Positions 8,481 to 15,991 of a stretch of DNA of 34,499 bases are shown piece by piece. The number at the start of each line of letters is the position of its first letter. Positions within the stretch are counted from its first letter, which is position 1. This stretch comes from an uncultured Oscillospiraceae bacterium (GTDB lineage: Bacteria; Bacillota; Clostridia; Oscillospirales; Ruminococcaceae): assembly GCA_900539195.1 (NCBI GenBank), contig UQBC01000029.1, positions 1 through 34,499 on the forward strand, written 5' to 3'. The position numbers were made by a program, and so were the translations under genes. The notes under the pieces were generated by a model. It made no database searches, had not been told where the DNA came from, and saw only the letters and a list, made by a program, of their open reading frames with translations.

Positions 8481-9326
8481 TTAAAAATACCTTGCGCTCT
8501 CTTTTCTGTAAGCGCTCGGACTTTTGCCTGCGTAGGTGTGAAAGCATCTGCTGAAATAAAGCACGTCCGAAAATCCCAGCTTATCCGCTATTTCACCTAT
8601 GCTCATAAGCGTTGAACAGAGCAGTCTGCAAGCTTCGTCCATTCTTACCGAGTTATGATACTGCTGCATCGTCACGCCCTTTTCTTTCTTGAACAGATGC
8701 GCCATATACTTATAACTCAGATAAAACCGCTTTTCGATATTTTCAGAGTTGAAAGGCACACCGATATTGTCCGACAGATAACGGCATATCCTGTCGCTCA
8801 GCGTAAGATTGTTTGAAAATCCCTGTGTGCTTACGGCAAGCGAGGATAACAGCAGAAACAACCGCTGATTGATAAACCATTTCTTGTACGCATCGTCCGA
8901 TTGAGCATATTCGATAAACGTTTTCAGTTCCTTTTCAAAGCGGGCGGAAATGTTGTGAAGAAATTTCGGCAGGGTAAGAATGCTTTCGGCTGTAGCGTCA
9001 TAAGCACCGAGCGGAGAAGCATCCGGATAAAACGGCGAAGCATTACAGTCTGCGTTTATTCTGAAATGCACAAATATCCACTTTGTACCTTTCCGTATTT
9101 TTTTCTTACCGAAGTGGTGTACGCCGTTTTTGAGTATCAGCAGTTCGCCGGCATTTACCTCATAGTCCGTATCACCTTCGGTAACGTAGATACACCCGTC
9201 AATTACATATATCAGTACGCAAAAATCCGGCACTCTGTCAGTGTGAATAAAGCTCTCTGATGCGGCAAACAGACCGCATCCGCACAGCTGTGGCAGAGAA
9301 TTATTAGCGATAATTATCTCGTTCAT
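8481..9326 (-). CDS. AraC family transcriptional regulator, likely controlling the GH127 gene
   Basis: A 281-residue regulator. The N-terminal half is a cupin-like sensor domain (residues about 20-110, with VNAGELLILKNGVHHFG). The C-terminal 100 residues carry the two helix-turn-helix units of AraC/XylS proteins, seen in the patterns FYLSYKYMAHLFKKEKG, SIGEIADKLGFSDVLYFSRCF and AGKSPSAYRKE. It is divergent from the GH127 arabinofuranosidase gene, with only 111 bases between start codons. Its own promoter overlaps the GH127 -10 region, so it plausibly senses arabinose or an arabino-oligosaccharide, activates GH127 and represses itself. The inducer is inferred only from the neighbour. A GGAG site lies 9 bases or so before the start codon. 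Confidence 0.9.
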   Translation of the reverse strand: MNEIIIANNSLPQLCGCGLFAASESFIHTDRVPDFCVLIYVIDGCIYVTEGDTDYEVNAGELLILKNGVHHFGKKKIRKGTKWIFVHFRINADCNASPFYPDASPLGAYDATAESILTLPKFLHNISARFEKELKTFIEYAQSDDAYKKWFINQRLFLLLSSLAVSTQGFSNNLTLSDRICRYLSDNIGVPFNSENIEKRFYLSYKYMAHLFKKEKGVTMQQYHNSVRMDEACRLLCSTLMSIGEIADKLGFSDVLYFSRCFHTYAGKSPSAYRKESARYF

Positions 9327-9366
9327 GAATATTCTCCATATTTTTATCCGTTTTATCTATTTTAAT

Positions 9367-9418
9367 AGCTTGCTGATAAGATTATAATACATATCAGAGA
9401 GTAAGTCAAGCGCAAGCT
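9367..9418. promoter_or_regulatory. Overlapping divergent araC/GH127 promoters with nested dyads
   Basis: On the minus strand TTGACT (9404-9409) and TATAAT (9381-9386, read as ATTATA on plus) are 17 bases apart and drive the AraC gene. On the plus strand TATAAT at 9383-9388 fits the GH127 gene but has only a poor -35 (TTTTAA near 9360), as expected for an activator-dependent promoter. An inverted repeat CTGATA (9373-9378)/TATCAG (9392-9397) brackets both -10 boxes. An outer pair AGCTTGC (9367-9373)/GCAAGCT (9412-9418) encloses it. These are candidate AraC binding sites. Confidence 0.6.
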
Positions 9419-9437
9419 CGGAGAATGGAGAATTGTT

Positions 9438-11339
9438 ATGATAACACAGGAGAATATAAAGGTTACTGCTTATAAGTCGGACGGTTTCATAGGAAAATAC
9501 CAGAAGCTGATAAGGGATACGGTAATTCCATACCAGTACAGTGTATTATGCGATGAAGCGCCGGATACGGAAAAAAGCCACGTTGTGAAGAACTTTGAGA
9601 ATGCCGCAAAGGCGCTTCACGGGGAAGATGTCGGTGACGGCTTTTACGGAATGGTGTTCCAGGACAGCGATGCGGCGAAGTGGATAGAAGCGGCGGCATA
9701 TTCGCTCGCACTCTATCCCGATGAACAGCTTTCGGCTACAGTAGATGAGCTTATTGACAAAATCGCCGCCGCACAGGACGAGGACGGCTATCTCGATACA
9801 TATTTCACGATAAAGGACAGGGAAAAGCGCTGGCAGAACCTGCTTGAAGGTCACGAACTTTACTGCTCGGGTCATATGATGGAGGCCGCCTGCGCCTATT
9901 ATGAAGCAACCGGCAAGAAAAAACTCCTTGACGTTATGGAGAAGAATGCGGAGCATATTTATAAGCACTTTATCACCGAACATAACGAGGGCGTACCCGG
10001 TCACCCTGAGATCGAACTTGCTCTTATGAAAATGTATCGTACAACAGGCAACAAGAAGTGGCTTCTGTTAGCCGAGCATTTTATAAATAAGCGTGGAGAA
10101 GACCCCCACTTCTATGAAAAGGAAGCGGCAAAGCGTGACTGGTCAGTGTGGGGAAACAATCCTACGGAACACGACTATCAGCAGAGCGGCAAGCCCGTAA
10201 GAGCGCAGAGTGACGCTACGGGTCACGCAGTAAGAGCGGTATATCTTTATACCGGTATGGCACAGCTTTCCGCAAAATGCGGCGATAACGCCCTGTATGA
10301 TGCTTGCAAAAGGCTGTGGGAAAGCATCACACGCAGAAGAATGTACGTTACAGGCGGTATAGGCTCTACCGTCATTGGAGAAGCGTTCAGCGTTGACTAT
10401 GACCTTCCGCCCGATACCGCCTATGCAGAAACCTGTGCTTCTATCGGCCTTATGTTCTTTGCAAACGCAATGCTCAAAAATGAGCTTATAGGCGAATATG
10501 CCGATGTAATGGAAACCGCATTCTATAACACTGTTCTCGGTGGAATGCAGCTTGACGGAAAGCGCTTTTTCTATGTAAATCCTCTTGAAGTTGTACCCGG
10601 AATATCCGGAGTATCGCCCACTCAACGTCACGACCTGCCGGTAAGACCGAAATGGTACGCCTGCGCCTGCTGTCCTCCAAACGCAGCAAGGCTTATAACC
10701 TCATTCGGCTGCTATGCTTACGGAGAAAACAGTGATATGAGCTTCTGCCATCTGTATGCAGACGGAGAGGTTAAGTTTGAAAACGGTATGGAGCTTATTT
10801 GCCGCACAGATTATCCGTATGATATGACCGTAAATTATTCGGTTGTAAAGGGAGGAAGGCTGGCTGTAAGAATACCCGGCTGGAGTGATACCTTCACCCT
10901 TGTTCAGAACGGCGAAAAACTTGATATAAAGCAAATCAACGGCTATGTTATACTTGCAGTGAAGGACGGGGACGAGGTACAGCTTACGCTTTCGGATACT
11001 CCTCACTTTGTATATCCTTCCGTAAAGATACCTGCTGTAAGCGGTATGGCGGCAATAAGAAGAGGCCCGCTTGTATATTGCTTTGAAGATGCGGATAACG
11101 GCAATGTGCTGTCTTTAGCACTTAAACGTGGCGGTAAAATCACGGTATGCGAGCCGGACACGGGTGAGCCTGACGGAATTACAAGGCTGAAAGTCGAGGC
11201 GGTAAGGTTTGAAGACAACAATAAGCCCTACAGCTTTGATGAGCCTAAAACGACTGATACTCCTGCCGTAGCCGTTCCTTATTATACATGGGGCAACAGG
11301 GGAGAGAACGCAATGAGAGTGTTCATGCCGCTTTATTGA
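9438..11339 (+). CDS. GH127 beta-L-arabinofuranosidase
   Basis: Glycoside hydrolase family 127, a retaining zinc-cysteine enzyme that releases beta-L-arabinofuranose from plant arabinans, arabinogalactan proteins or hydroxyproline-linked arabinosides. At 633 residues it is close to HypBA1 of Bifidobacterium longum (658). The whole active site can be followed: Glu315 as acid/base, Glu331 and Cys333 (motif AETC) as zinc ligands, and Cys411-Cys412 in CACCPPN as nucleophile and fourth ligand. The spacing Glu315-Glu331-Cys333 is identical to Glu322-Glu338-Cys340 of HypBA1. No signal peptide is present, so it acts in the cytoplasm on imported oligosaccharides. GGAG lies 8 bases before the ATG. It stands alone, divergent from an AraC regulator, and is followed by a terminator. 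Confidence 0.95.
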   Translation: MITQENIKVTAYKSDGFIGKYQKLIRDTVIPYQYSVLCDEAPDTEKSHVVKNFENAAKALHGEDVGDGFYGMVFQDSDAAKWIEAAAYSLALYPDEQLSATVDELIDKIAAAQDEDGYLDTYFTIKDREKRWQNLLEGHELYCSGHMMEAACAYYEATGKKKLLDVMEKNAEHIYKHFITEHNEGVPGHPEIELALMKMYRTTGNKKWLLLAEHFINKRGEDPHFYEKEAAKRDWSVWGNNPTEHDYQQSGKPVRAQSDATGHAVRAVYLYTGMAQLSAKCGDNALYDACKRLWESITRRRMYVTGGIGSTVIGEAFSVDYDLPPDTAYAETCASIGLMFFANAMLKNELIGEYADVMETAFYNTVLGGMQLDGKRFFYVNPLEVVPGISGVSPTQRHDLPVRPKWYACACCPPNAARLITSFGCYAYGENSDMSFCHLYADGEVKFENGMELICRTDYPYDMTVNYSVVKGGRLAVRIPGWSDTFTLVQNGEKLDIKQINGYVILAVKDGDEVQLTLSDTPHFVYPSVKIPAVSGMAAIRRGPLVYCFEDADNGNVLSLALKRGGKITVCEPDTGEPDGITRLKVEAVRFEDNNKPYSFDEPKTTDTPAVAVPYYTWGNRGENAMRVFMPLY

Positions 11340-11359
11340 TAGTAAAAATGTAAAAAGAA

Positions 11360-11397
11360 ACACCGTATGGAAGTAAAAATCCATACGGTGTGTTTTT
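11360..11397. terminator. Terminator between GH127 and yebC (convergent)
   Basis: An 11-bp stem, ACACCGTATGG (11360-11370) with its complement (11381-11391), has a 10-base loop and is followed by five T residues (11393-11397). A-rich sequence on the left side makes it usable from the minus strand as well. Confidence 0.85.
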
Positions 11398-11422
11398 ATA
11401 TCCGTTTAGACAGGACAGCTTA

Positions 11423-12154
11423 TCAGTCCATATCCCAGTTATGCCATACGTTCTGTACGTCATCGTTGTCTTCGAGCGTTTCAAGCAGAAGCCCCATCTT
11501 CTTTATCTGATCCTCATCAGTAAGAGTGGTGTATGTAGAGGGAACCTGCTCTGCTTCTGCGGAAACTACGGTATAACCCATATCTCTCAGCGCATTTGCA
11601 ACATTTTCAACTTCCTTGGGATCGGTTGTAATCTCAACACAGCCGTCCTCAAAGCTGAAGTCATCTCCGCCTGCTTCAAGAATGTCTTCCATAGCCTTAT
11701 CTTCGTCAATGGTGCCTTCTTCGTTATCAAGAACGATAATGCCCTTTAAGCTGAACATGAACGATACACAGCCGCTTGTACCCATATTGCCGCCGAACTT
11801 GTCAAAGTAGTGACGGATTTCGCCTGCTGTTCTGTTTCTGTTGTCGGTAAGGCAGTCAACGATAACGGCAACACCGTTAGGACCGTAGCCCTCGTATACG
11901 CAGTTTTCGTAATCGTTCTTTTCTCCGCCGCCTACAGCCTTCTTTATAAGTCTGTCGATATTATCGTTGGGGATATTGTTTGACTTTGCCTTCTGTATAA
12001 GTGTAGCGAGCTTGGCGTTGTTGTTGGGATCTCCGCCGCCTTCCTTGATGGCAACGATTATCTCACGGCTGATCTTGGTAAATACCTTAGCTCTTGCGCC
12101 GTCCTTTTCGCCTTTTTTTCTCTTGATGGTGCTCCATTTTGAGTGTCCTGACAT
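11423..12154 (-). CDS. yebC: YebC/PmpR family protein
   Basis: A full-length (243 aa) YebC family protein starting with the universal MSGHSKWSTIKRKKG. The three-domain family was long annotated as a transcriptional regulator. Recent work on bacterial and mitochondrial members (YebC, TACO1) supports a ribosome-associated role in relieving stalls at proline-rich sequences. Family hallmarks seen here are the NNAKLATLIQKAKSNNIPNDNIDRLI helix region and YEGYGPNGVAVIVDCLTDNRNRT. It is the last gene of the obg-mrnC-yitT-yebC minus-strand run, 23 bases after yitT, and ends before a terminator. GAAAGGA precedes the start codon. Confidence 0.95.
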   Translation of the reverse strand: MSGHSKWSTIKRKKGEKDGARAKVFTKISREIIVAIKEGGGDPNNNAKLATLIQKAKSNNIPNDNIDRLIKKAVGGGEKNDYENCVYEGYGPNGVAVIVDCLTDNRNRTAGEIRHYFDKFGGNMGTSGCVSFMFSLKGIIVLDNEEGTIDEDKAMEDILEAGGDDFSFEDGCVEITTDPKEVENVANALRDMGYTVVSAEAEQVPSTYTTLTDEDQIKKMGLLLETLEDNDDVQNVWHNWDMD

Positions 12155-12177
12155 ATCACTTTTTCCTTTCTGTTATA

Positions 12178-13029
12178 TCAATTGATCTCTTTGAAACCTT
12201 TTCCGAGTACCTCTTTGGCACTTGTGATTATCATAAAAGCCGATTCATCGACTTCTTTTACATAACGTTTGACTTTAACATAGTCATTCTTTCTTACCGC
12301 ACAGCATATTACCTGTTTTTCGTCACCGCTGTATGCGCCTTTTCCGCTGAGGAATGTAACGCCTTTGCCGGCGGTCATTATCTTCTGAGCGATCTCTTCG
12401 GATTTGTCGCTGAATATAAGCAGCATCTTGCCCTCGTAGCTTCCGTATACGATAATATCTATCATTTTGGAAGAAACAAAGATTGCAATGATGGCATACA
12501 GCGCAGATTCAATCTTTCCGAAAACACAGGTTGCAAATACAATAACCGCAAAATCCGTGGCAAATGTTATAGCCCCTATGCTGATTTGCGGGAAACGCTT
12601 ATATATCAGACGGTTCAGAATATCCGTGCCGCCGCCCGTACCCTCACGGGAGTAGCAAAGACCAAGCCCTGCGCCGATAAGCAGTCCGCCGAAAATGGCG
12701 GCAAGCATTTCATCGCCCTCGTAGTGAGGGAGATAAGCAAACACATAGTCTGTCGCAACAGTAATGGTCATAATCGAAAGCAGCGTCTTGAACATCAGCC
12801 TTCTGCCGAGAAATATAAAGCCTATAACAATAAGCGGAACGTTTACAATGAAGTACAGAACACCCTCGCTCAGTCCTGTGAGATGAGCCACGGCAACGCA
12901 TATTCCCGATGCGCCGCCCGGTGCTATATCGTTTGGAGCGGTAAAAGTCTTAAGGCCGCATGAAAATATAAAGCCTGAAATAATAATGACCACTATATCG
13001 ATCAGCGTGCGTTTTGTTGTTGCCTTCAT
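12178..13029 (-). CDS. YitT family membrane protein (DUF161 + DUF2179)
   Basis: A 283-residue protein of the widespread Firmicute YitT family. The N-terminal 190 residues hold about five membrane helices with the family pattern NDIAPGGASG near residue 33 and GTGGGTDIL near 130. The C-terminal domain (about 195-283, beginning with YEGKMLLIFSDKSEEIAQKI) is the soluble DUF2179 domain, with GAYSGDEKQVICCAV. Molecular function is not established for the family. It follows mrnC by 20 bases and precedes yebC by 23 bases, so it is cotranscribed with obg. GAAGGA precedes the ATG. Confidence 0.9.
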   Translation of the reverse strand: MKATTKRTLIDIVVIIISGFIFSCGLKTFTAPNDIAPGGASGICVAVAHLTGLSEGVLYFIVNVPLIVIGFIFLGRRLMFKTLLSIMTITVATDYVFAYLPHYEGDEMLAAIFGGLLIGAGLGLCYSREGTGGGTDILNRLIYKRFPQISIGAITFATDFAVIVFATCVFGKIESALYAIIAIFVSSKMIDIIVYGSYEGKMLLIFSDKSEEIAQKIMTAGKGVTFLSGKGAYSGDEKQVICCAVRKNDYVKVKRYVKEVDESAFMIITSAKEVLGKGFKEIN

Positions 13030-13049
13030 TGTAATCCTTCTCTCGTGAG

Positions 13050-13451
13050 TTATGTACGCTCGCTTGTATATATCTTTTCAAAAAGCTCTTTGATCCTGTC
13101 ATTCTGTCCCGTAAGGTACAAATATCCGAAAAGAGCCTCCATTCCTGTTGCTCTGCGGTAATCCTTAGGATTTGATGAGCGTGGAACGTTGTTTCCTGTG
13201 GCATTTCTGCCGCGCTTGAATATTTCCGTTTCTTCTTCGGTAAGCTCATCTGCTATCACATCATATGCATAGGACTGAAATCCTGCATTTACATATTGCA
13301 CAGCTTTTTTGTGGAGCTTGTCAACAGGCATTGTGCCGAGTTTTACTATCTGCTCACGGACATATACCTCGTAAACGCTGTCACCGAAGAAAGCAAGTGT
13401 AAGCCCTCCGAGAGCTTTCGCCTCGGCAGGTGTCATAATTTCATACATCAT
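13050..13451 (-). CDS. mrnC: Mini-ribonuclease III (23S rRNA maturation)
   Basis: Mini-III is an RNase III catalytic domain without a double-stranded-RNA-binding domain. In Firmicutes it matures the ends of 23S rRNA, acting with ribosomal protein L3. The 133-residue length is typical. The catalytic carboxylates are visible as Asp24 in LAFFGDSVYEVYVR and Glu105 in GMEALFGYLYL, and the family motif GRNATGNNVPRSSN lies between them. The start ATG overlaps the obg stop as ATGA, so translation is coupled. An immediately following second ATG is an alternative start that changes nothing else. Confidence 0.94.
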   Translation of the reverse strand: MMYEIMTPAEAKALGGLTLAFFGDSVYEVYVREQIVKLGTMPVDKLHKKAVQYVNAGFQSYAYDVIADELTEEETEIFKRGRNATGNNVPRSSNPKDYRRATGMEALFGYLYLTGQNDRIKELFEKIYTSERT

Positions 13452-14722
13452 CTCAGATACCTGAATTCAAAGTCGTAAATAGAAACGGTATCGTCTTCCT
13501 GCACGCCCATTTCCTCAAGTTTATCAATAATTCCGCTGAAACGCAGAACTCTCTGGAAATACTGAAGGCTTTCGTAGTCCTCCATATTCACCATCGAAAG
13601 CACAGGAACCATAAACGGTGCATCGACAATATATATGCCGTCCTGCTTTGTGATAGTAAACTCTTTCTTTTTGAGTTCCTGCTCGTCAAGCTCTCTTGCC
13701 GTAAGCGGTTGAGCCTCGAATCTTATCGGAGGCGGCAGCTTGTCAAGCTCGCCTGCAATATACTCGATAACCTGCGCAGTGCCCTTTGTGGTTGCCGCGC
13801 TGCACTCAAAGCAGGGAAGTCCCTTGTCTTCAATGTACTTTCTGAATTTTGCTATCTGCTCCTCGCTTGCAAGGTCGCACTTGTTCATAACTACTATCTG
13901 AGGCCGCTCGGAAATTTCTTCCGAGAAATTCTTAAGCTCGTAGTTTATCTTCTCAAAGTCATCTTCGGGATCTCTGCCCTCAATGCCCGAAACGTCTACA
14001 ACGTGAACTATAAGTCTGCATCTCTCAACGTGCCTTAAGAACGAATGTCCAAGACCGATTCCCTCGCTTGCACCTTCGATAAGTCCGGGAATATCAGCCA
14101 TTACAAATGACTTTTCTCCGACCGTAACAACGCCAAGCACGGGTGTTATAGTAGTAAAGTGGTAGTTTGCAATCTTCGGCTTTGCGGCACTCACAACGCT
14201 TATGAATGTCGATTTGCCGACATTCGGAAAACCGACAAGCCCCACATCCGCAAGCAGCTTTAATTCAAGCGTTACGTTGAATTCTTCTCCGGGATAACCT
14301 GGCTTTGCAAATCTGGGTATCTGACGTGTGGGAGTAGCAAAGTTCATATTGCCCTTGCCGCCTCTGCCGCCCTTTGCAACTACAACAGGCTCATCGTCGG
14401 AAATATCCGCAAGTATCCTTCCCGTGTCGCTGTCCTTTACAAGCGTACCTCTCGGTACACGGATAACGGTAGGCTCCGCACTTTTTCCTGTACAGCGTCT
14501 TGCACCGCCGTTTTCGCCGTTTGGCGCTATATATTTTTTCTTGTATCTGAAGTCGATAAGCGTTGACAGGTTATCGTCGGCTACAAAAACTATATCCGAG
14601 CCTTTACCTCCGTCACCGCCGTCCGGACCGCCCGCATTCACATATTTTTCTCTGTGAAACGATACGGCGCCGTTGCCGCCGTTGCCGGCTTTTATATAAA
14701 TCTTTACAATATCAACAAACAT
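13448..14722 (-). CDS. obg: Obg/CgtA GTPase (50S assembly)
   Basis: Essential ribosome-associated GTPase that takes part in 50S subunit assembly and stress signalling. All three domains are present in 424 residues. The glycine-rich Obg fold occupies residues 1-158 (GGPDGGDGGKG, GGRGGKGN). The G domain contains GFPNVGKS at 164-171, DIPG at 210-213 and NKCD at 280-283. The Firmicute C-terminal OCT domain runs from about 345 to the end. AGAGAGG precedes the start codon. It begins a four-gene minus-strand run (obg, mrnC, yitT, yebC). A terminator separates it from rplU-prp-rpmA upstream, so the common rplU-rpmA-obg linkage persists in order only. Confidence 0.96.
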   Translation of the reverse strand: MFVDIVKIYIKAGNGGNGAVSFHREKYVNAGGPDGGDGGKGSDIVFVADDNLSTLIDFRYKKKYIAPNGENGGARRCTGKSAEPTVIRVPRGTLVKDSDTGRILADISDDEPVVVAKGGRGGKGNMNFATPTRQIPRFAKPGYPGEEFNVTLELKLLADVGLVGFPNVGKSTFISVVSAAKPKIANYHFTTITPVLGVVTVGEKSFVMADIPGLIEGASEGIGLGHSFLRHVERCRLIVHVVDVSGIEGRDPEDDFEKINYELKNFSEEISERPQIVVMNKCDLASEEQIAKFRKYIEDKGLPCFECSAATTKGTAQVIEYIAGELDKLPPPIRFEAQPLTARELDEQELKKKEFTITKQDGIYIVDAPFMVPVLSMVNMEDYESLQYFQRVLRFSGIIDKLEEMGVQEDDTVSIYDFEFRYLR

Positions 14723-14809
14723 TTTTACCTCTCTTTTGCCGACAGGGTAGTCTTATCTGCATATATTCTGCACCGAATCGCACAGAAAATGCAAATTCGT
14801 TTAATACAC

Positions 14810-14836
14810 AAAAAAGGCGGGGAATATACCCGCCTT
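14810..14836 (-). terminator. Terminator of rplU-prp-rpmA
   Basis: Minus-strand stem AAGGCGGG (14829-14836) with its complement (14814-14821), a 7-base loop, followed by a run of T residues on the minus strand (14810-14815 read as A on plus). It sits 14 bases after the rpmA stop and before obg. Confidence 0.85.
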
Positions 14837-14849
14837 GATTGATTTGAGA

Positions 14850-15128
14850 TTAGTCAGCGTAAACGCTAACCTGCTTGCGATCCTTGCCGAGGCGTTCAAA
14901 CTTTACCTTGCCGCTTGTAAGAGCGAATAATGTATCGTCAGAACCACGACCTACGTTGTTACCTGCGTGAATGTGTGTGCCTCTCTGACGAACGAGAATG
15001 TTGCCTGCGAGAACGTACTGACCGTCTGCACGCTTAACACCGAGTCTCTTGGATTCGCTGTCACGACCGTTCTTTGTAGAACCCATACCTTTTTTATGAG
15101 CAAAGTGCTGTAAGCTGATTTTAATCAT
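14850..15128 (-). CDS. rpmA: Large ribosomal subunit protein L27, precursor with Prp cleavage site
   Basis: Ribosomal protein L27 (92 aa), which places its N-terminus next to the peptidyl transferase centre. The sequence begins MIKISLQHFAHKKGMGS. This is the Firmicute type with a nine-residue N-terminal extension ending in Phe9, to be cut by the Prp protease so that the mature protein starts AHKKG. The protease gene lies directly upstream. The start was set at 15128 because it has AAAGGAA in front and gives the conserved precursor; a longer frame beginning in the prp end is not credible. It is the last gene of rplU-prp-rpmA. Confidence 0.95.
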   Translation of the reverse strand: MIKISLQHFAHKKGMGSTKNGRDSESKRLGVKRADGQYVLAGNILVRQRGTHIHAGNNVGRGSDDTLFALTSGKVKFERLGKDRKQVSVYAD

Positions 15129-15154
15129 ATCTGTTTTCCTTTCATCGTGTGTAA

Positions 15155-15478
15155 TCAACACTGTTCGGTGCGGACATCTATATGCCCGTATTCTTCTTCA
15201 AGAATTGTAAGATGCGTGTAAAAGGATTTTATCATTGTGCAGGCATCGTCCATATAAGGAGCTTTAAGCCTGAACTTTGCGTAGCCTTCATTATCCGGAC
15301 GAATGTCCATGTCAGCGGCCACACTGAAAAAATCCGTAATCGTATTTACCGTCAGCATAAGCGCACTTGATACGCCTGCACAGATTATATCGTTTCCGCT
15401 CTCAGCATAACCCGAATGACCTTTTACAGTAAATCCGATAAATTTTTCACCCTTTACGGCGAATACAGCCTTAATCAT
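15155..15478 (-). CDS. prp: Ribosomal-processing cysteine protease Prp
   Basis: Prp (YsxB family) is the cysteine protease that removes the N-terminal extension of L27 in Firmicutes and related phyla; cleavage is essential in Staphylococcus aureus. The 107-residue protein has the catalytic His21 in KGHSGYA and Cys33 in DIICAGVSS. The 12-residue spacing matches His22/Cys34 of the S. aureus enzyme. The gene sits in its usual position between rplU and rpmA, 5 bases after rplU, so enzyme and substrate are made from one mRNA. Confidence 0.94.
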   Translation of the reverse strand: MIKAVFAVKGEKFIGFTVKGHSGYAESGNDIICAGVSSALMLTVNTITDFFSVAADMDIRPDNEGYAKFRLKAPYMDDACTMIKSFYTHLTILEEEYGHIDVRTEQC

Positions 15479-15483
15479 AAGAC

Positions 15484-15789
15484 TTAAGCGTTGATAGCTT
15501 CGATCTTGATCTTGCTGTAGGGCTGTCTGTGACCCATCTTGCGCTTGCTGCTCTTCTTAGGCTTGTAAGTAAATACTGTAACCTTCTTAGCCTTGCCGTT
15601 CTTGATGAGAGAAGCCTTTACGCTTGCACCGTCAACATAAGGAGCGCCTACTACTGCGCCGTCGTCCTTACCAACCATGATAACCTTGTCGATTGTGAAC
15701 TCGCCTTCAACGTCGAGCTTTTCAACGAAGATCTCATCGCCTTCTTTAACCTGATACTGCTTTCCGCCTGTTTCAATTATTGCGTACAT
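15484..15789 (-). CDS. rplU: Large ribosomal subunit protein L21
   Basis: Ribosomal protein L21, 101 residues, full length. It starts MYAIIETGGKQYQVKEGD and ends with the basic KKSSKRKMGHRQPYSKIKI stretch that contacts 23S rRNA. It is the first gene of rplU-prp-rpmA. AGAAAGG precedes the ATG by about 9 bases. A consensus promoter and a leader of about 100 bases lie upstream. Confidence 0.96.
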   Translation of the reverse strand: MYAIIETGGKQYQVKEGDEIFVEKLDVEGEFTIDKVIMVGKDDGAVVGAPYVDGASVKASLIKNGKAKKVTVFTYKPKKSSKRKMGHRQPYSKIKIEAINA

Positions 15790-15892
15790 TTTTTCAAACC
15801 TTTCTTGCCCTTAGGCATCTTGTAAAATTCTCGCTGCTTGAGGTGAAACCGCTTATTGAAGCCGTTTTCTTTGTTACCCTGCACATGCGGCG
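15790..15892 (-). promoter_or_regulatory. Leader of the L21 operon (candidate L21 leader element)
   Basis: About 100 untranslated bases lie between the promoter and rplU. They contain an imperfect hairpin at 15846-15867 (AAACGGCTT...AAGCGGTTT on the minus strand, one mismatch). Structured L21 leaders are known in Firmicutes (Rfam L21_leader) and are thought to mediate autoregulation. Position and length fit, but I have not matched the covariance model. Confidence 0.5.
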
Positions 15893-15897
15893 ATATT

Positions 15898-15926
15898 ATT
15901 ATATCAAAAAGAAACCGCTTTGTCAA
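15898..15926 (-). promoter_or_regulatory. Promoter of rplU-prp-rpmA
   Basis: Minus-strand TTGACA (15921-15926) and TATAAT (15898-15903), both perfect, with a 17-base spacer. Confidence 0.9.
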
Positions 15927-15956
15927 GCGTTTTCTTCCGATTTTTATAAACTGAGC

Positions 15957-15981
15957 CGAAGCACAGCAGATTTGTGCTTCG
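15957..15981 (-). terminator. Hairpin after ychF
   Basis: A 9-bp perfect stem, CGAAGCACA (15957-15965) with its complement (15973-15981), has a 7-base loop and starts about ten bases beyond the ychF stop. Only short T runs follow on the minus strand, so it is a weak terminator candidate. Confidence 0.5.
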
Positions 15982-15991
15982 ATTTAACTTA

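Noticed and set aside
9546..10631. Long minus-strand open frames under the GH127 gene
   Set aside because: GH127 shows a complete active site in the plus frame; the opposite frames are shadows without ribosome sites.
12139..12963. 274-codon plus-strand open frame
   Set aside because: It is antisense to yitT, which has a clear family match, a ribosome site and operon context; the plus-strand frame has no recognisable protein features.
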